Positions 24,768 to 32,923 of a DNA stretch of 64,000 bases are shown here, one piece after another; positions within the stretch are counted from its first letter, which is position 1, and the number at the start of each line of letters is the position of its first letter. A program made the translations under genes and the position numbers. Below the pieces are notes generated by a model that saw nothing but the letters and a program-made list of their open reading frames with translations, searched no databases and was not told where the DNA came from. Origin of the DNA: Methylocystis parvus OBBP (GTDB lineage Bacteria > Pseudomonadota > Alphaproteobacteria > Rhizobiales > Beijerinckiaceae); assembly GCF_027571405.1 (NCBI RefSeq), contig NZ_CP092968.1, positions 1,984,001-2,048,000 of the forward strand. Reading direction: 5' to 3'.

Positions 24768-26117
24768 TCACCGCAGTCCGAGACGCGTCATCATCTTCAA
24801 CAGGCCCACGCGCGACAGGCCGAGCCGGCGCGCGGCGGCGCTGTGATTATTGTCCGTCGCCGCCAGCGCGGCGCCGATCATGCGGCGTTCCAGTCTTTCG
24901 GTCGCTTCGGGCAGGAACTCTTCCAACGCATCGACGGCGGGGATAGGAGATGCGCCGCCGTCTCGGGCGAATGCAAGATCGTCGACCGAGATCGACGCCG
25001 TGGCCGGATCGGCGAGCGCGGCGGCGCATTCGATCGTCGCGCGCAATTCACGCACATTGCCCGGCCAGGATTGCGCGGCGAGCCAGACCAGAGCCTCGTG
25101 CGAAAGCTTCAACCGGCGCTTCCTCGCCGCGGCCCCGAGCAAATGCGCGGCGAGCAGCGGAATGTCCTCGCGCCTTTCGTCGAGCGCGGGCGTGCGGATG
25201 ATGACGCCGCGCAAACGATAATAGAGGTCTTCGCGAAAGCTTCCCGCCGCGATCATCGCCTCGAGATCGCGATGGGTCGCGCAGATGACGCGCACATCCG
25301 CGCGGCGCATGTCGCGGGCGCCGACCGGCGTATAGCTTCCTTCCTGCAGGAAGCGCAGCAGCTTGACCTGCATGGGCGCCGGCGTCTCGCCCACTTCGTC
25401 GAGAAACAGCGTGCCGCCATTCGCCGCCGCGACGAGGCCCGCGCGATCGGCATGGGCGCCGGTGAAACTGCCCTTCAAATGGCCGAACAATTCGCTTTCG
25501 ATCAGCTCCGCCGGAATGGCCCCGCAATGAATGGAGACGAGCGGCCGGTCACGCCGCGCGCTCGCTTTGTGCAGGGCCTTGGCGACAAGCTCCTTGCCGG
25601 AGCCGGTCGGCCCCAGGATCATTGTCGGCAATTCGGCGGCGCCGATGCGGCGGATCATCTCTTTGAGCCGCGTCATTGCGGGCCCCGAGCCGACAAGGCC
25701 ATATTCCGCGTCGTCCTGCGCGCGAAGCTGCGCGAGATCGCGCTCCAAAGAGCGTTTGGCGAGCGCCCGCGCCACGCTGAATTTCAGCAGTTCAGGCTCG
25801 ACGGGCTTTGCAAGAAAATCCCAGGCGCCGAGCCCGACCGCGCGCAGAGCGAGTTCATGGTCGCTATGCGCGGTCATGACGATGACGACGGATTTTTCGA
25901 AATGCGGGAGCGCCGAGAGGCCGGCTTCCGGCGTGCGTTCCGGGGGCATGACGAGATCGAGCAGCACGAGATCCGGCCGCTCCGCGTCATAGGCCTTACG
26001 CGCCGAAGCGGCGTCCTGCGCCGTAACCACTCTATAGCCCTGCCGGGTCAGAAAGCCGCCCGCGAGCCGCAGAAACGCGGCTTCGTCATCGACGATGAGA
26101 ATGGTTTCGCCGGTCAT
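24768..26117 (-). CDS. Sigma54-dependent response regulator (NtrC family)
   Basis: Protein of 449 residues with the three NtrC parts. The receiver (~1-120) has the phospho-acceptor Asp in [10 protein letters not shown]. The AAA+ domain (~145-380) has Walker A GPTGSGKE, the sigma54-contact loop GSFTGA (usual GAFTGA), Walker [12 protein letters not shown] and arginine-finger region [10 protein letters not shown] Fis-type helix-turn-helix ends the protein ([21 protein letters not shown]). The ATG overlaps the stop of the sensor kinase (ATGA), so the kinase is the cognate partner. Overall arrangement resembles PrsR of PrsK/PrsR systems that control exopolysaccharide genes; the rhamnose cluster lies 5 kb away. 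Targets unknown. Confidence 0.9.
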   Translation of the reverse strand: MTGETILIVDDEAAFLRLAGGFLTRQGYRVVTAQDAASARKAYDAERPDLVLLDLVMPPERTPEAGLSALPHFEKSVVIVMTAHSDHELALRAVGLGAWDFLAKPVEPELLKFSVARALAKRSLERDLAQLRAQDDAEYGLVGSGPAMTRLKEMIRRIGAAELPTMILGPTGSGKELVAKALHKASARRDRPLVSIHCGAIPAELIESELFGHLKGSFTGAHADRAGLVAAANGGTLFLDEVGETPAPMQVKLLRFLQEGSYTPVGARDMRRADVRVICATHRDLEAMIAAGSFREDLYYRLRGVIIRTPALDERREDIPLLAAHLLGAAARKRRLKLSHEALVWLAAQSWPGNVRELRATIECAAALADPATASISVDDLAFARDGGASPIPAVDALEEFLPEATERLERRMIGAALAATDNNHSAAARRLGLSRVGLLKMMTRLGLR

Positions 26118-27838
26118 TTCGGGAATTCCATGGTGACGCAGGTGGAAAACCCGGCTCGCGTCGTAAGGCTGACCGATCCGCCATGCGCGGCCATGACCTT
26201 CGCGACGATGGCCAGCCCGAGCCCCGTGCCTTCGGCGGCGCGCGAGACGAAGGGCTGGAACAATTTGTCCCTGATGTCGTCCGGCACGCCTGCCCCGTCG
26301 TCGCAAATGTGAATGCGCGTCGCATCGCTTTCGTTTTCGACAAAGACGCGGACGCGTCCGCCGGCCGCCCGCGCATTGGCGAGAAGGTTGTCGACCGCTT
26401 GCGCGAAACGCAGCGGATCGGCGCGCAGACGCGCCTCCTCATCAATATGCGTCTCGACCGTTCCGAACGCCGCGCGAAGATCGACGTCGTCCGGCTCGAT
26501 GCGCCAGGGTTTGGCGTAATCGAGGAGATCCGTGACGAGACGATTCATGCGCCGCGTCTGCTCGACAATTTCCTGCTTCAGCTCCAACGGAGCGGAGGCG
26601 GCGGCCATGTTCAGAATATTGAGCGGATTGCGCAGATCATGCGCGATTGTGGAAGCGAGCATGCCGAGTTCCGCGAGGCGCTCGCTTTCCGCTTGCATCT
26701 GGCGGCGCTCCAGCTCGTCCAGCGCCTGCGCAAGGAGGTCAGCGTAGATCACGGCGATGCGCCGGGCGCCGGGCGGCGAATCCTCGAAGCCGGCGAGACG
26801 GACGACCCATGCGTCATTGGCGCGCGCGCAACGCAGGGCCGGCTCGCGACCTTGCGACGCGAAGGTCGCTTCGACCTGCGGCCGCATGGCGCCGCTCAAA
26901 TGGCGCTGCGCGATATCAAGGAGGTCCGCCTGGGCGTCGGCGCGAAAGAGCTCCGACCGCCAATCAGCAATACGCTCGGCTGATATTTCCGCGTCGAGAT
27001 AGACGAGCCGGTCGGCGGCGTGTCTGATCGGCTCGCCGAGCGCGAAGGCCAGCGCCATGGCGCCGGCGACGACAAGCCAGAGCGACAGAAAACTCATCGA
27101 CGGCGCCAGCAGACTGAGCGGGGCCGCCGCCAACAGCCCCGAGACAGCCGCCGCGAGCAGGACAATGAGCGCATAGGCGGCCGCGCGCCGCGCCCAGACA
27201 TTCGCCGCCATCAGCTCGTAGCGCAGCATGCCGTAAACGAGCGTCGCCGGATAAGCGGGCAGCGCGACGATCGACCAGGGCGCGATCATTTTGCCGAAAA
27301 GCGGAGGCGCGAAGGAAACGACGGTCGAGAGGCCAATGAGCGCGGAAGACAGCACGATGGCGATTTCGCGCCGTCTCTTGCCTTCCGAACGGCGTAGCGC
27401 GACGAATAGCAGGAAATTGCCGTAAATCGCCAGTCCGAGCGCGACGGCGACTCCGATCAGACCTGCGCCCTCATAGCGAAAGCCGCGCAAGCCTTCCGCC
27501 GTCTCGAAAAACGCGCCTGCGCCGAAGAGGAACTGCGCCAGCGTCGCCGCGAGGCCGAGCGCATGCACGAAAAAGAGCGAACGCCGGCCGAAGCCCGTCA
27601 GCCTGATCACGAAATCCGCCGAGACCGCCGACCCGAGCGGCGCAAGCGCCAGCAGCAATTCGCCGACGCGCGGCGGAACGACGAGGCCCAGGGCGTAGAG
27701 GCCGACAATCGCGACGAAGCCCGCAAGCTGCGGCGCCCCGGGAGCGCTCCGCGCGCGCCAGAGAAGGAAGAGAGAAAGTGCGACGCTGAGGAAAAATGTC
27801 GTGAGCAGCGACGCTGTGAGAAATACGGCCGGCGGCAT
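26114..27838 (-). CDS. Multi-pass membrane sensor histidine kinase (PrsK-like)
   Basis: Protein of about 574 residues. The first ~290 residues contain some eight membrane helices without a large periplasmic domain, as in PrsK-type kinases (YGMLRYELMAANVW follows the helices). A weak GAF-like region follows. The kinase core then has the H-box SERLAELGMLASTIAHDLRNPLN, N-box AVDNLLANARAAGG, G1 DDGAGVPDDI and G2 GTGLGLAIVAKVM. It should autophosphorylate and pass phosphate to the sigma54 activator encoded next with a 4-nt overlap. ATG 27838 is used; the in-frame ATG at 27916 adds a polar tail not typical of the family, and neither has a strong ribosome site. Confidence 0.87.
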   Translation of the reverse strand: MPPAVFLTASLLTTFFLSVALSLFLLWRARSAPGAPQLAGFVAIVGLYALGLVVPPRVGELLLALAPLGSAVSADFVIRLTGFGRRSLFFVHALGLAATLAQFLFGAGAFFETAEGLRGFRYEGAGLIGVAVALGLAIYGNFLLFVALRRSEGKRRREIAIVLSSALIGLSTVVSFAPPLFGKMIAPWSIVALPAYPATLVYGMLRYELMAANVWARRAAAYALIVLLAAAVSGLLAAAPLSLLAPSMSFLSLWLVVAGAMALAFALGEPIRHAADRLVYLDAEISAERIADWRSELFRADAQADLLDIAQRHLSGAMRPQVEATFASQGREPALRCARANDAWVVRLAGFEDSPPGARRIAVIYADLLAQALDELERRQMQAESERLAELGMLASTIAHDLRNPLNILNMAAASAPLELKQEIVEQTRRMNRLVTDLLDYAKPWRIEPDDVDLRAAFGTVETHIDEEARLRADPLRFAQAVDNLLANARAAGGRVRVFVENESDATRIHICDDGAGVPDDIRDKLFQPFVSRAAEGTGLGLAIVAKVMAAHGGSVSLTTRAGFSTCVTMEFPK

Positions 27839-27952
27839 GGCGTCACTGTATCCAAAGTTTACAGCGTGTCGAGCGCCGCCTGTTTCCTCAGTTAACAGTT
27901 TTCTACGGCTGCTCATTTGAAAACAGCGCTTTACGCGCTGGCGCCGTCATTG

Positions 27953-27999
27953 CCCAACTCGAGTCGCGGCGGGCCTCAGCCGCCTTATCAGGAGTTGGG
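27953..27999 (+). promoter_or_regulatory. Leader hairpin covering the ribosome site of the SDR gene
   Basis: CCCAACTC (27953-27960) is the exact complement of GAGTTGGG (27992-27999), and a nested stem GGCGG/CCGCC (27968-27972 with 27980-27984) lies between. The AGGAG ribosome site at 27990 is partly inside the right arm, 3 nt before the ATG of the next gene. A second small hairpin, CAGCGC-TTTAC-GCGCTG, precedes it. The layout could slow translation until the stem opens; no ligand motif was recognised. Confidence 0.4.
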
Positions 28000-28002
28000 T
28001 TC

Positions 28003-29253
28003 ATGATCCGCATTCTTATCGTCGGCGGAACGGGCTTCATCGGACGCCATATCGCCGGCGCGCTTCGTGCGCGCGGCCACAGCGTCGTCGCGGCGTCGCG
28101 CGCGGCCGTTGATCTCGCGCGCGACAGCGAAGCGACCTTGCGCGACAAGCTCGCGACCTTCGACGTCGTCATCAACTGCGCCGGCCTCGTCCGCGACGCC
28201 GGCGCCAACAGCATGTCGGCCGTCCATGCGGATGGCGCCTGCAATCTCTTTCGCGCCGCCATCTCCGCCGGCGTCGAGCGGCTCATTCATGTGTCGGCGC
28301 TCGGCGTCAGCGCCGAGGGCGAGACGGGTTATCAACGAACGAAATCCGTCGCCGAAGACGATCTCGAAGCGCTCGATCCGCTGGGCGAAAAGATCGACTG
28401 GCGCATTTTGCGTCCCTCCCTCGTCGTCGGACGCGGAGGCGCGAGCACGGCATGGCTCTCGGCCGCCGCCATGCTTCCCCGCCTGCCCCGTCTCGGCCAT
28501 GGCGATTGGCGCTTCCAGCCGGTTCATGTGAGCGATCTCGCCGAACTCGCCGCGCGCCTCGCGGAAGGCGGCGAGTCGCCGCGCCGCATCGACGTCGTCG
28601 GGCCGCGTTCAATGAACACGGATGAATTATTGCTGACATTGCGCGATTGGCTCGGCCTGCGGCCCGCGCCCTTCTTTCGCATCCCGCAGCGGCTCTTTCT
28701 CTTCGCCGCGGCGATCGGCGGGCGCGTCTCGACCGGACCGCTCAATCGCGAGGTCGTGAAGCTTCTCGAAAAAGGCAATGTCGCCGATCTGGCGGGGATG
28801 ACGACGGCGCTCGGCCGCGCGCCCCGCGCCCTTCGCGACGCGCTGGCCCTGCAGCCGGCGAGCGACGCCGACAGAGTCGCCGCGCGTTTCTTCTTCCTGC
28901 GTCCCTTGCCGCGGTGGAGTCTCGGCCTGCTGTGGATCGCGACCGGACTGCTCTCGCTCGGGCTCTATCCGATCGAAAAAAGCCAGGCGCTCGTCTCCCA
29001 GATCGGACTCTCCGGCGCGCTTGGCGACGCGGCGATCTATGGCGGCGGCGCGCTCGATCTGCTGCTCGGCGCGCTATTGCTCCTGCGCTGGCGCCCGCCG
29101 CTTGTCGGTCTCGCGCAACTCGCCTCGATGACGCTCTTCACCGCGCTCGCGACCCGCCTTCCCGCCGAATGCTGGCTGCATCCCTTCGCGCCGCTGCTGA
29201 AGAACCTGCCCGTCGCGGCGCTCATCCTCCTCATGATCGCAATGGAGATTTAA
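28003..29253 (+). CDS. SDR-family oxidoreductase fused to a DoxX-like membrane domain
   Basis: Protein of 416 residues. Residues 1-~290 are an atypical NAD(P)-binding SDR (IRILIVGGTGFIGRHIAGALRARGH, NCAGLVRDAG, VSALGVSAEG, YQRTKSVAEDDL). The last ~120 residues have four hydrophobic helices (WSLGLLWIATGLLSLGLYP, AALDLLLGALLLL-like and others), matching the DoxX-like tail of similar proteins. The enzyme part is therefore held at the membrane. First gene of a five-gene rightward group ending with the rhodanese-ankyrin gene. Substrate unknown. A leader hairpin covers its ribosome site. Confidence 0.82.
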   Translation: MIRILIVGGTGFIGRHIAGALRARGHSVVAASRAAVDLARDSEATLRDKLATFDVVINCAGLVRDAGANSMSAVHADGACNLFRAAISAGVERLIHVSALGVSAEGETGYQRTKSVAEDDLEALDPLGEKIDWRILRPSLVVGRGGASTAWLSAAAMLPRLPRLGHGDWRFQPVHVSDLAELAARLAEGGESPRRIDVVGPRSMNTDELLLTLRDWLGLRPAPFFRIPQRLFLFAAAIGGRVSTGPLNREVVKLLEKGNVADLAGMTTALGRAPRALRDALALQPASDADRVAARFFFLRPLPRWSLGLLWIATGLLSLGLYPIEKSQALVSQIGLSGALGDAAIYGGGALDLLLGALLLLRWRPPLVGLAQLASMTLFTALATRLPAECWLHPFAPLLKNLPVAALILLMIAMEI

Positions 29254-29256
29254 CTC

Positions 29257-29727
29257 ATGTTCGATCCCGTCTTCCTCAAGACCGCTCACATTGTGAGCGC
29301 CACCGTGCTGTTCGGCACGGGGCTCGGCACCGCCTTTCACGGCCTCGCGAGCAATTTGCGCGGCGATCTCCATGCGATCGTCGCGGGCAACAAGAATGTC
29401 GTGCTCGCCGATTGGCTGTTCACGACCCCCGCCGTCATCGTGCAGCCGGTCACCGGCGTGCTGCTCGCAATGGATCAGGGCTGGCCGCTCGATAGTCATT
29501 GGCTCATCGCGGCGATCGGCCTGTATCTCTTCGTCGGCGCCTGCTGGCTGCCCGTCGTCTGGCTGCAGATTCGAATGGCGCGCATTGCGGAAGAGTGTCT
29601 CGCGAGCGGCGCGCCGCTGCCGCCCATCTACCAGATCTATTTCCGCTGGTGGTTCGCGCTGGGCTGGCCCGCCTTCATCTCGATGATCGCGATCTTCTGG
29701 CTGATGGTCGCAAAGCCGCAATTTTAA
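29257..29727 (+). CDS. DUF2269-family membrane protein
   Basis: Protein of 156 residues with four membrane helices, starting 3 nt after the SDR gene. The opening FLKTAHIVSATVLFGTGLGTAFHG and the conserved GVLLAMDQGW/IYFRWWFALGWPAF segments match DUF2269 integral membrane proteins. Conserved histidines near both ends could bind heme or metal, but this is not established. Genes of this family commonly sit beside DoxX/SDR fusions, as here. Confidence 0.8.
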   Translation: MFDPVFLKTAHIVSATVLFGTGLGTAFHGLASNLRGDLHAIVAGNKNVVLADWLFTTPAVIVQPVTGVLLAMDQGWPLDSHWLIAAIGLYLFVGACWLPVVWLQIRMARIAEECLASGAPLPPIYQIYFRWWFALGWPAFISMIAIFWLMVAKPQF

Positions 29728-29756
29728 TTTCACCCAGCATCCAAAGGAGAATGACA

Positions 29757-30176
29757 ATGGCCTATGCAGCGTCGCATCCCGCCCCCGCTCTGCCGGACGG
29801 CGCCCTTTTCTTTCTCGGCCTGCTCTTCGCGCCGATCGTTCCGGGCATCTTCATCGTTCTCATGCTGACCGGCGATATTCCGGCGGCGGTCGTTCTCGGC
29901 GCGCTCGGCGGCATGGTCGTCGGCTATCCTTTCGCCTTTCTCGTTTTCGCCCCGACCGTCTTCGTCCTTGCGAAACATTGGCGGCTCACCTGGTGGAGCC
30001 TCGCGCTCGCCGGCTTTTTCTCCGTGCTGCTCGTCGGCGTCGCGCATTGCATCGCGCAAGGCCATCTCGCCCAAGGCCTCACCATGGACCTCGCGCTCGC
30101 GGCGTGCAGCGGCGGCGCCGGTTTCTTCTTCTGGCTCGTCGCCGGCGATTTCGGCGGCGCGAACCGCAAAGCTTAA
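29757..30176 (+). CDS. Hypothetical four-helix membrane protein
   Basis: Protein of 139 residues with four predicted membrane helices (FFLGLLFAPIVPGIFIVLML, AAVVLGALGGMVVGYPFAFLVF, LTWWSLALAGFFSVLLVGV and the C-terminal GGAGFFFWLVAGDFGG). AAAGGAG lies upstream of two nearby ATGs (29751, 29757); 29757 has the better spacing. It is between DUF2269 and the DUF4166-DCC gene, so probably part of the same membrane complex. No family recognised. Confidence 0.7.
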   Translation: MAYAASHPAPALPDGALFFLGLLFAPIVPGIFIVLMLTGDIPAAVVLGALGGMVVGYPFAFLVFAPTVFVLAKHWRLTWWSLALAGFFSVLLVGVAHCIAQGHLAQGLTMDLALAACSGGAGFFFWLVAGDFGGANRKA

Positions 30177-30203
30177 CTCAAAGCTAAAATTGGAGTTCGA
30201 TCG

Positions 30204-31154
30204 ATGACTGCTCTCTTCCAGAAAATGCTCGGCGCCGATTTCGATCTTCTGCCGGAGCCTGTCCGCCGCTTCCATACGCTCGAGCGCGAACTTTTCACCG
30301 GCGGGCGCGCGGATATCGTCGCGCCCAGCTCGTCCCTCGGCGCCCGGCTCCTGTCGCTTGTCGCCGGCTTGCCCGCGCCAGGCGCGCAGGTCGAAACCCA
30401 TGTCCGCTTCTCGCCGCTCCCCGGCGGTCGCGAATATTGGCGGCGAGACTTTGCGGGCCGGCGCTATCAGAGCGTGATGGAGGAAGCGCGCGACGGCCGC
30501 CTCATCGAGCATTTCGGGCCCTTCGATCTCTATTTTGATCTCGCGGCCACGCGCGAGGGGCTGCGCTGGTCGCTCTCCGAATGGCGCTTCCTGAAAATCC
30601 CTTTGCCAGCGATGTCGAAACCTTCCATCGAATGTTTCGAAGGCGCGGCGGGCGACCGCTTCACATTCGACATAGACGTGGTCTTCCCGCTCATCGGCAA
30701 AATCGTGCATTACGGCGGCGCTCTTTCGGAGACGCCGGCGACCGCCCCCATCATGGTTTATGACGGCGTCTGTCTCTTATGCGACGGCTCTGTGCGCTAT
30801 GCGCTCGACCACGAGATCACGCCCTCGATCCGCTTTGTGGCGATCCAATCGGAGGAAGGCCACGACCTGGCGCGGCGCAACGGCGTCGATCCGGATCAAC
30901 CGGACACATTTCTCTTTATGGAGAATGGACGCGTCATGAAGAAATCGGAGGCGCTTTTCGCGCTTGCGCGCCAGTTGCGCGGGCCTGCGCGCTTCGCGGT
31001 CCTCGCCCGCATCCTGCCCCGGATTGTCAGCGACGTCTTATATGGGACAATCGCGCGCAACCGCTATCGCCTGTTCGGCCGCAAGGCCGAATGCGCGCCC
31101 GACCCGGCGCAGCGCCATCGCTTCGTCCTTCCGGACGGAGCTGGAAACCGCTGA
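30204..31154 (+). CDS. DUF4166 domain fused to DCC thiol-disulfide oxidoreductase
   Basis: Protein of 316 residues. The first ~175 residues match DUF4166 (LFQKMLGADFDLLPEPVRRFH ... GREYWRRDFAGRRYQS). The last ~135 residues are a DCC/DUF393 domain with the redox signature MVYDGVCLLCDGSV, FVAIQSEEG and the usual C-terminal YGTIARNRYRLFGR. DCC proteins are thioredoxin-fold redox proteins of poorly known role. The two domains are normally separate proteins, so this is a fusion. It is the fourth gene of the 28003-32021 group, whose other members are membrane proteins. Confidence 0.8.
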   Translation: MTALFQKMLGADFDLLPEPVRRFHTLERELFTGGRADIVAPSSSLGARLLSLVAGLPAPGAQVETHVRFSPLPGGREYWRRDFAGRRYQSVMEEARDGRLIEHFGPFDLYFDLAATREGLRWSLSEWRFLKIPLPAMSKPSIECFEGAAGDRFTFDIDVVFPLIGKIVHYGGALSETPATAPIMVYDGVCLLCDGSVRYALDHEITPSIRFVAIQSEEGHDLARRNGVDPDQPDTFLFMENGRVMKKSEALFALARQLRGPARFAVLARILPRIVSDVLYGTIARNRYRLFGRKAECAPDPAQRHRFVLPDGAGNR

Positions 31155-31223
31155 TGACGCGGACACGTAAACTGGCCCCATCTTCGCTTCTCCCTCCGCC
31201 CGAGCGCGGCGGGAGACCATGCG

Positions 31224-32021
31224 ATGACGAAAACGGATGCTTTTCACAGGATTGACGTCGCGGCGGCGCGCGCGCTTTTGCGGCGCGGCCCGATATCCGT
31301 CATCGACATTCGCGACAGCGAATCCTTCGCGCGGGGTCACATCGACGGGGCTCTGCTGGCGACGCAGCAGTCATTTTCGAAATTCCTCGGCGAAACCTCG
31401 AAAGAGTCGCCGGTGCTCGTCTGCTGCTATCATGGCCATTCCAGCCAGCCGGTCGCAAAATTCCTTGCGGAATACGGCTTCGCGCAGGTCTACAGCCTCG
31501 ACGGCGGCTATGAGGCCTGGGCGGCCGTAAAATCAGCGGCGCCGGACAGCCCGGCTTTGAGCCCGGCGCTTCAGGCCTTTCTGGCGGAGCTCGGCGTTCC
31601 GCCGGACGAGGTCAATCGGCGAGACAAGGATGGGGCGACGCCCCTCATGCGCGCTGTCCGCCTGGAAACGCCGGCGCTCGCGCAGGAGCTGCTGCGCGCC
31701 GGCGCCGATCTGCACGCCGTCAACAATGACGGCAACCAGGCGCTGTGGCTCGCCTGCGTCGCAGAGGTTTCGGAAACGATCCAGTTCCTTATCGATGCTG
31801 GAGCGGAACTCCAGCATGTCAACGCGACCGGCGCGACGCCGCTCATGTTTGCGGCCTCCTCGGGGCGCGCCAAGGCCGTTACGCTGCTGCTCGCGGCGGG
31901 AGCTGATCCGCTTTTGGAGACGGCGCTTGGATTGTCCGCGCTCGACATGGCGTCGACGGCCGAGTGTCTGAGTCTGATGCGGGAAGCCGTCCGGCGCCGA
32001 ACGCCGCCACCCGCGGGATGA
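31224..32021 (+). CDS. Rhodanese-ankyrin repeat fusion protein
   Basis: Protein of 265 residues. Residues 1-~105 are a GlpE-like rhodanese with an active loop VLVCCYHGHSSQ (catalytic Cys followed by YHGHSS), moving sulfane sulfur. Residues ~125-260 are about four ankyrin repeats (RDKDGATPLMRAVRLE, NNDGNQALWLACVAE, NATGATPLMFAASSGRAKAVTLLLAAGAD and a degenerate last one), a protein-binding scaffold. Cytosolic, no signal peptide. Ankyrins would target the sulfur transfer to a specific partner; that partner is unknown. Confidence 0.85.
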   Translation: MTKTDAFHRIDVAAARALLRRGPISVIDIRDSESFARGHIDGALLATQQSFSKFLGETSKESPVLVCCYHGHSSQPVAKFLAEYGFAQVYSLDGGYEAWAAVKSAAPDSPALSPALQAFLAELGVPPDEVNRRDKDGATPLMRAVRLETPALAQELLRAGADLHAVNNDGNQALWLACVAEVSETIQFLIDAGAELQHVNATGATPLMFAASSGRAKAVTLLLAAGADPLLETALGLSALDMASTAECLSLMREAVRRRTPPPAG

Positions 32022-32033
32022 ACGGAAAGAGCG

Positions 32034-32612
32034 TTAAAGCGCCTCGAAGTCTCGCGGAATCTCGCCCCATTCCGTCGCCACGACGGGCTCCGCGTCCCTG
32101 CGCCTGGGCTCCGAGGCGGGCGTTCCAAGATAGACAAAGGCGACGATATGCGCTTCTGGCGGCAGACCAAGCGCCGCTATGACGCGCCGATCATAGGCCG
32201 GCGCGCCCGTGCGCCAGATCGCGCCAAGTCCCATCGCATGGGCGGCGAGGAGGATATTCTGCGTCGCGGCGCCAGCGGCGAGAATCTGTTCGATTTCCGG
32301 CGCCTTCGCATGAGGCGAGGGGATCGCCGCGACGACGAGGATCGCCGGGGCGCGGAGCGGCTTGCGCCTTTCGCGCTCGACCGTTTCAGGCGCTGCGTCG
32401 GGCTGATCCGTCAGGAGAGCCCCGGCCAACGCGTCCCCCAGCCGCCGACGCGCATCGCCCCGGATAATTAGAAAGCGCCACGGACGCAATCGGCCGTGAT
32501 CGGGCGCGCGGGCGCCCGCCCGCAGGAGGCCGGCCCATTGCGCGTCGGTCGGGCCGGGCTCAACCAGGGCGGCGACGCTCGTTCGGGTTTCGATTGCTTC
32601 AAGCGCGTCCAT
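32034..32612 (-). CDS. Nitroreductase-family protein (YdjA-like)
   Basis: Protein of 192 residues, FMN-binding fold. Seen: ETRTSVAALVEPGPTDAQWAGLLRAGARAPDHGRLRPWRFLII, where RAPDHGRLRPW is the FMN-site motif of small YdjA-type nitroreductases, and AAGAATQNILLAAHAMGLGAIWRTG. It reduces nitro or similar compounds with NAD(P)H; the natural substrate is not known. The ATG at 32612 follows GGAGAGG; the in-frame ATG at 32639 lacks a ribosome site. Convergent with the rhodanese-ankyrin gene. Confidence 0.87.
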   Translation of the reverse strand: MDALEAIETRTSVAALVEPGPTDAQWAGLLRAGARAPDHGRLRPWRFLIIRGDARRRLGDALAGALLTDQPDAAPETVERERRKPLRAPAILVVAAIPSPHAKAPEIEQILAAGAATQNILLAAHAMGLGAIWRTGAPAYDRRVIAALGLPPEAHIVAFVYLGTPASEPRRRDAEPVVATEWGEIPRDFEAL

Positions 32613-32711
32613 GAAACCTCTCCAGAACTCTTCTCCCACAAGGAAAGACCGTTGAACGACGCTCCAATCTGCGGCGGTCGCGACCGCAGGGGAATCGTCG
32701 CCCGCTTGTGA

Positions 32712-32739
32712 ATGACCAAAGCAATTTTTTTAGTATAAT
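32712..32739 (+). promoter_or_regulatory. Candidate sigma70-like promoter for the polysaccharide cluster
   Basis: A perfect TATAAT (32734-32739) lies in an AT-rich tract with seven T's, with ATGACC about 16 nt upstream as a possible -35. It points toward the WbsX gene at 32924, leaving a leader of roughly 180 nt. In that leader TTTTCCGAAG (32821-32830) and its exact complement CTTCGGAAAA (32883-32892) could form a long stem. Such a consensus -10 is rare in this GC-rich window. The rest of 32613-32923 holds no gene. Confidence 0.4.
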
Positions 32740-32923
32740 CTTGTAGATAGCCGGTATCTGACCATGTTGCGCCACCCTCATCCTATGATAACCTAACGCT
32801 CAGGCTGCGGCCCGCCAAACTTTTCCGAAGCGCTTTCCGCTCGAGGACACGGCTTGTCACACTTATTCGCAAGACGTTGAAACTTCGGAAAAACCTCCCC
32901 TTGCACGCTCTCAATCGGTCGGA

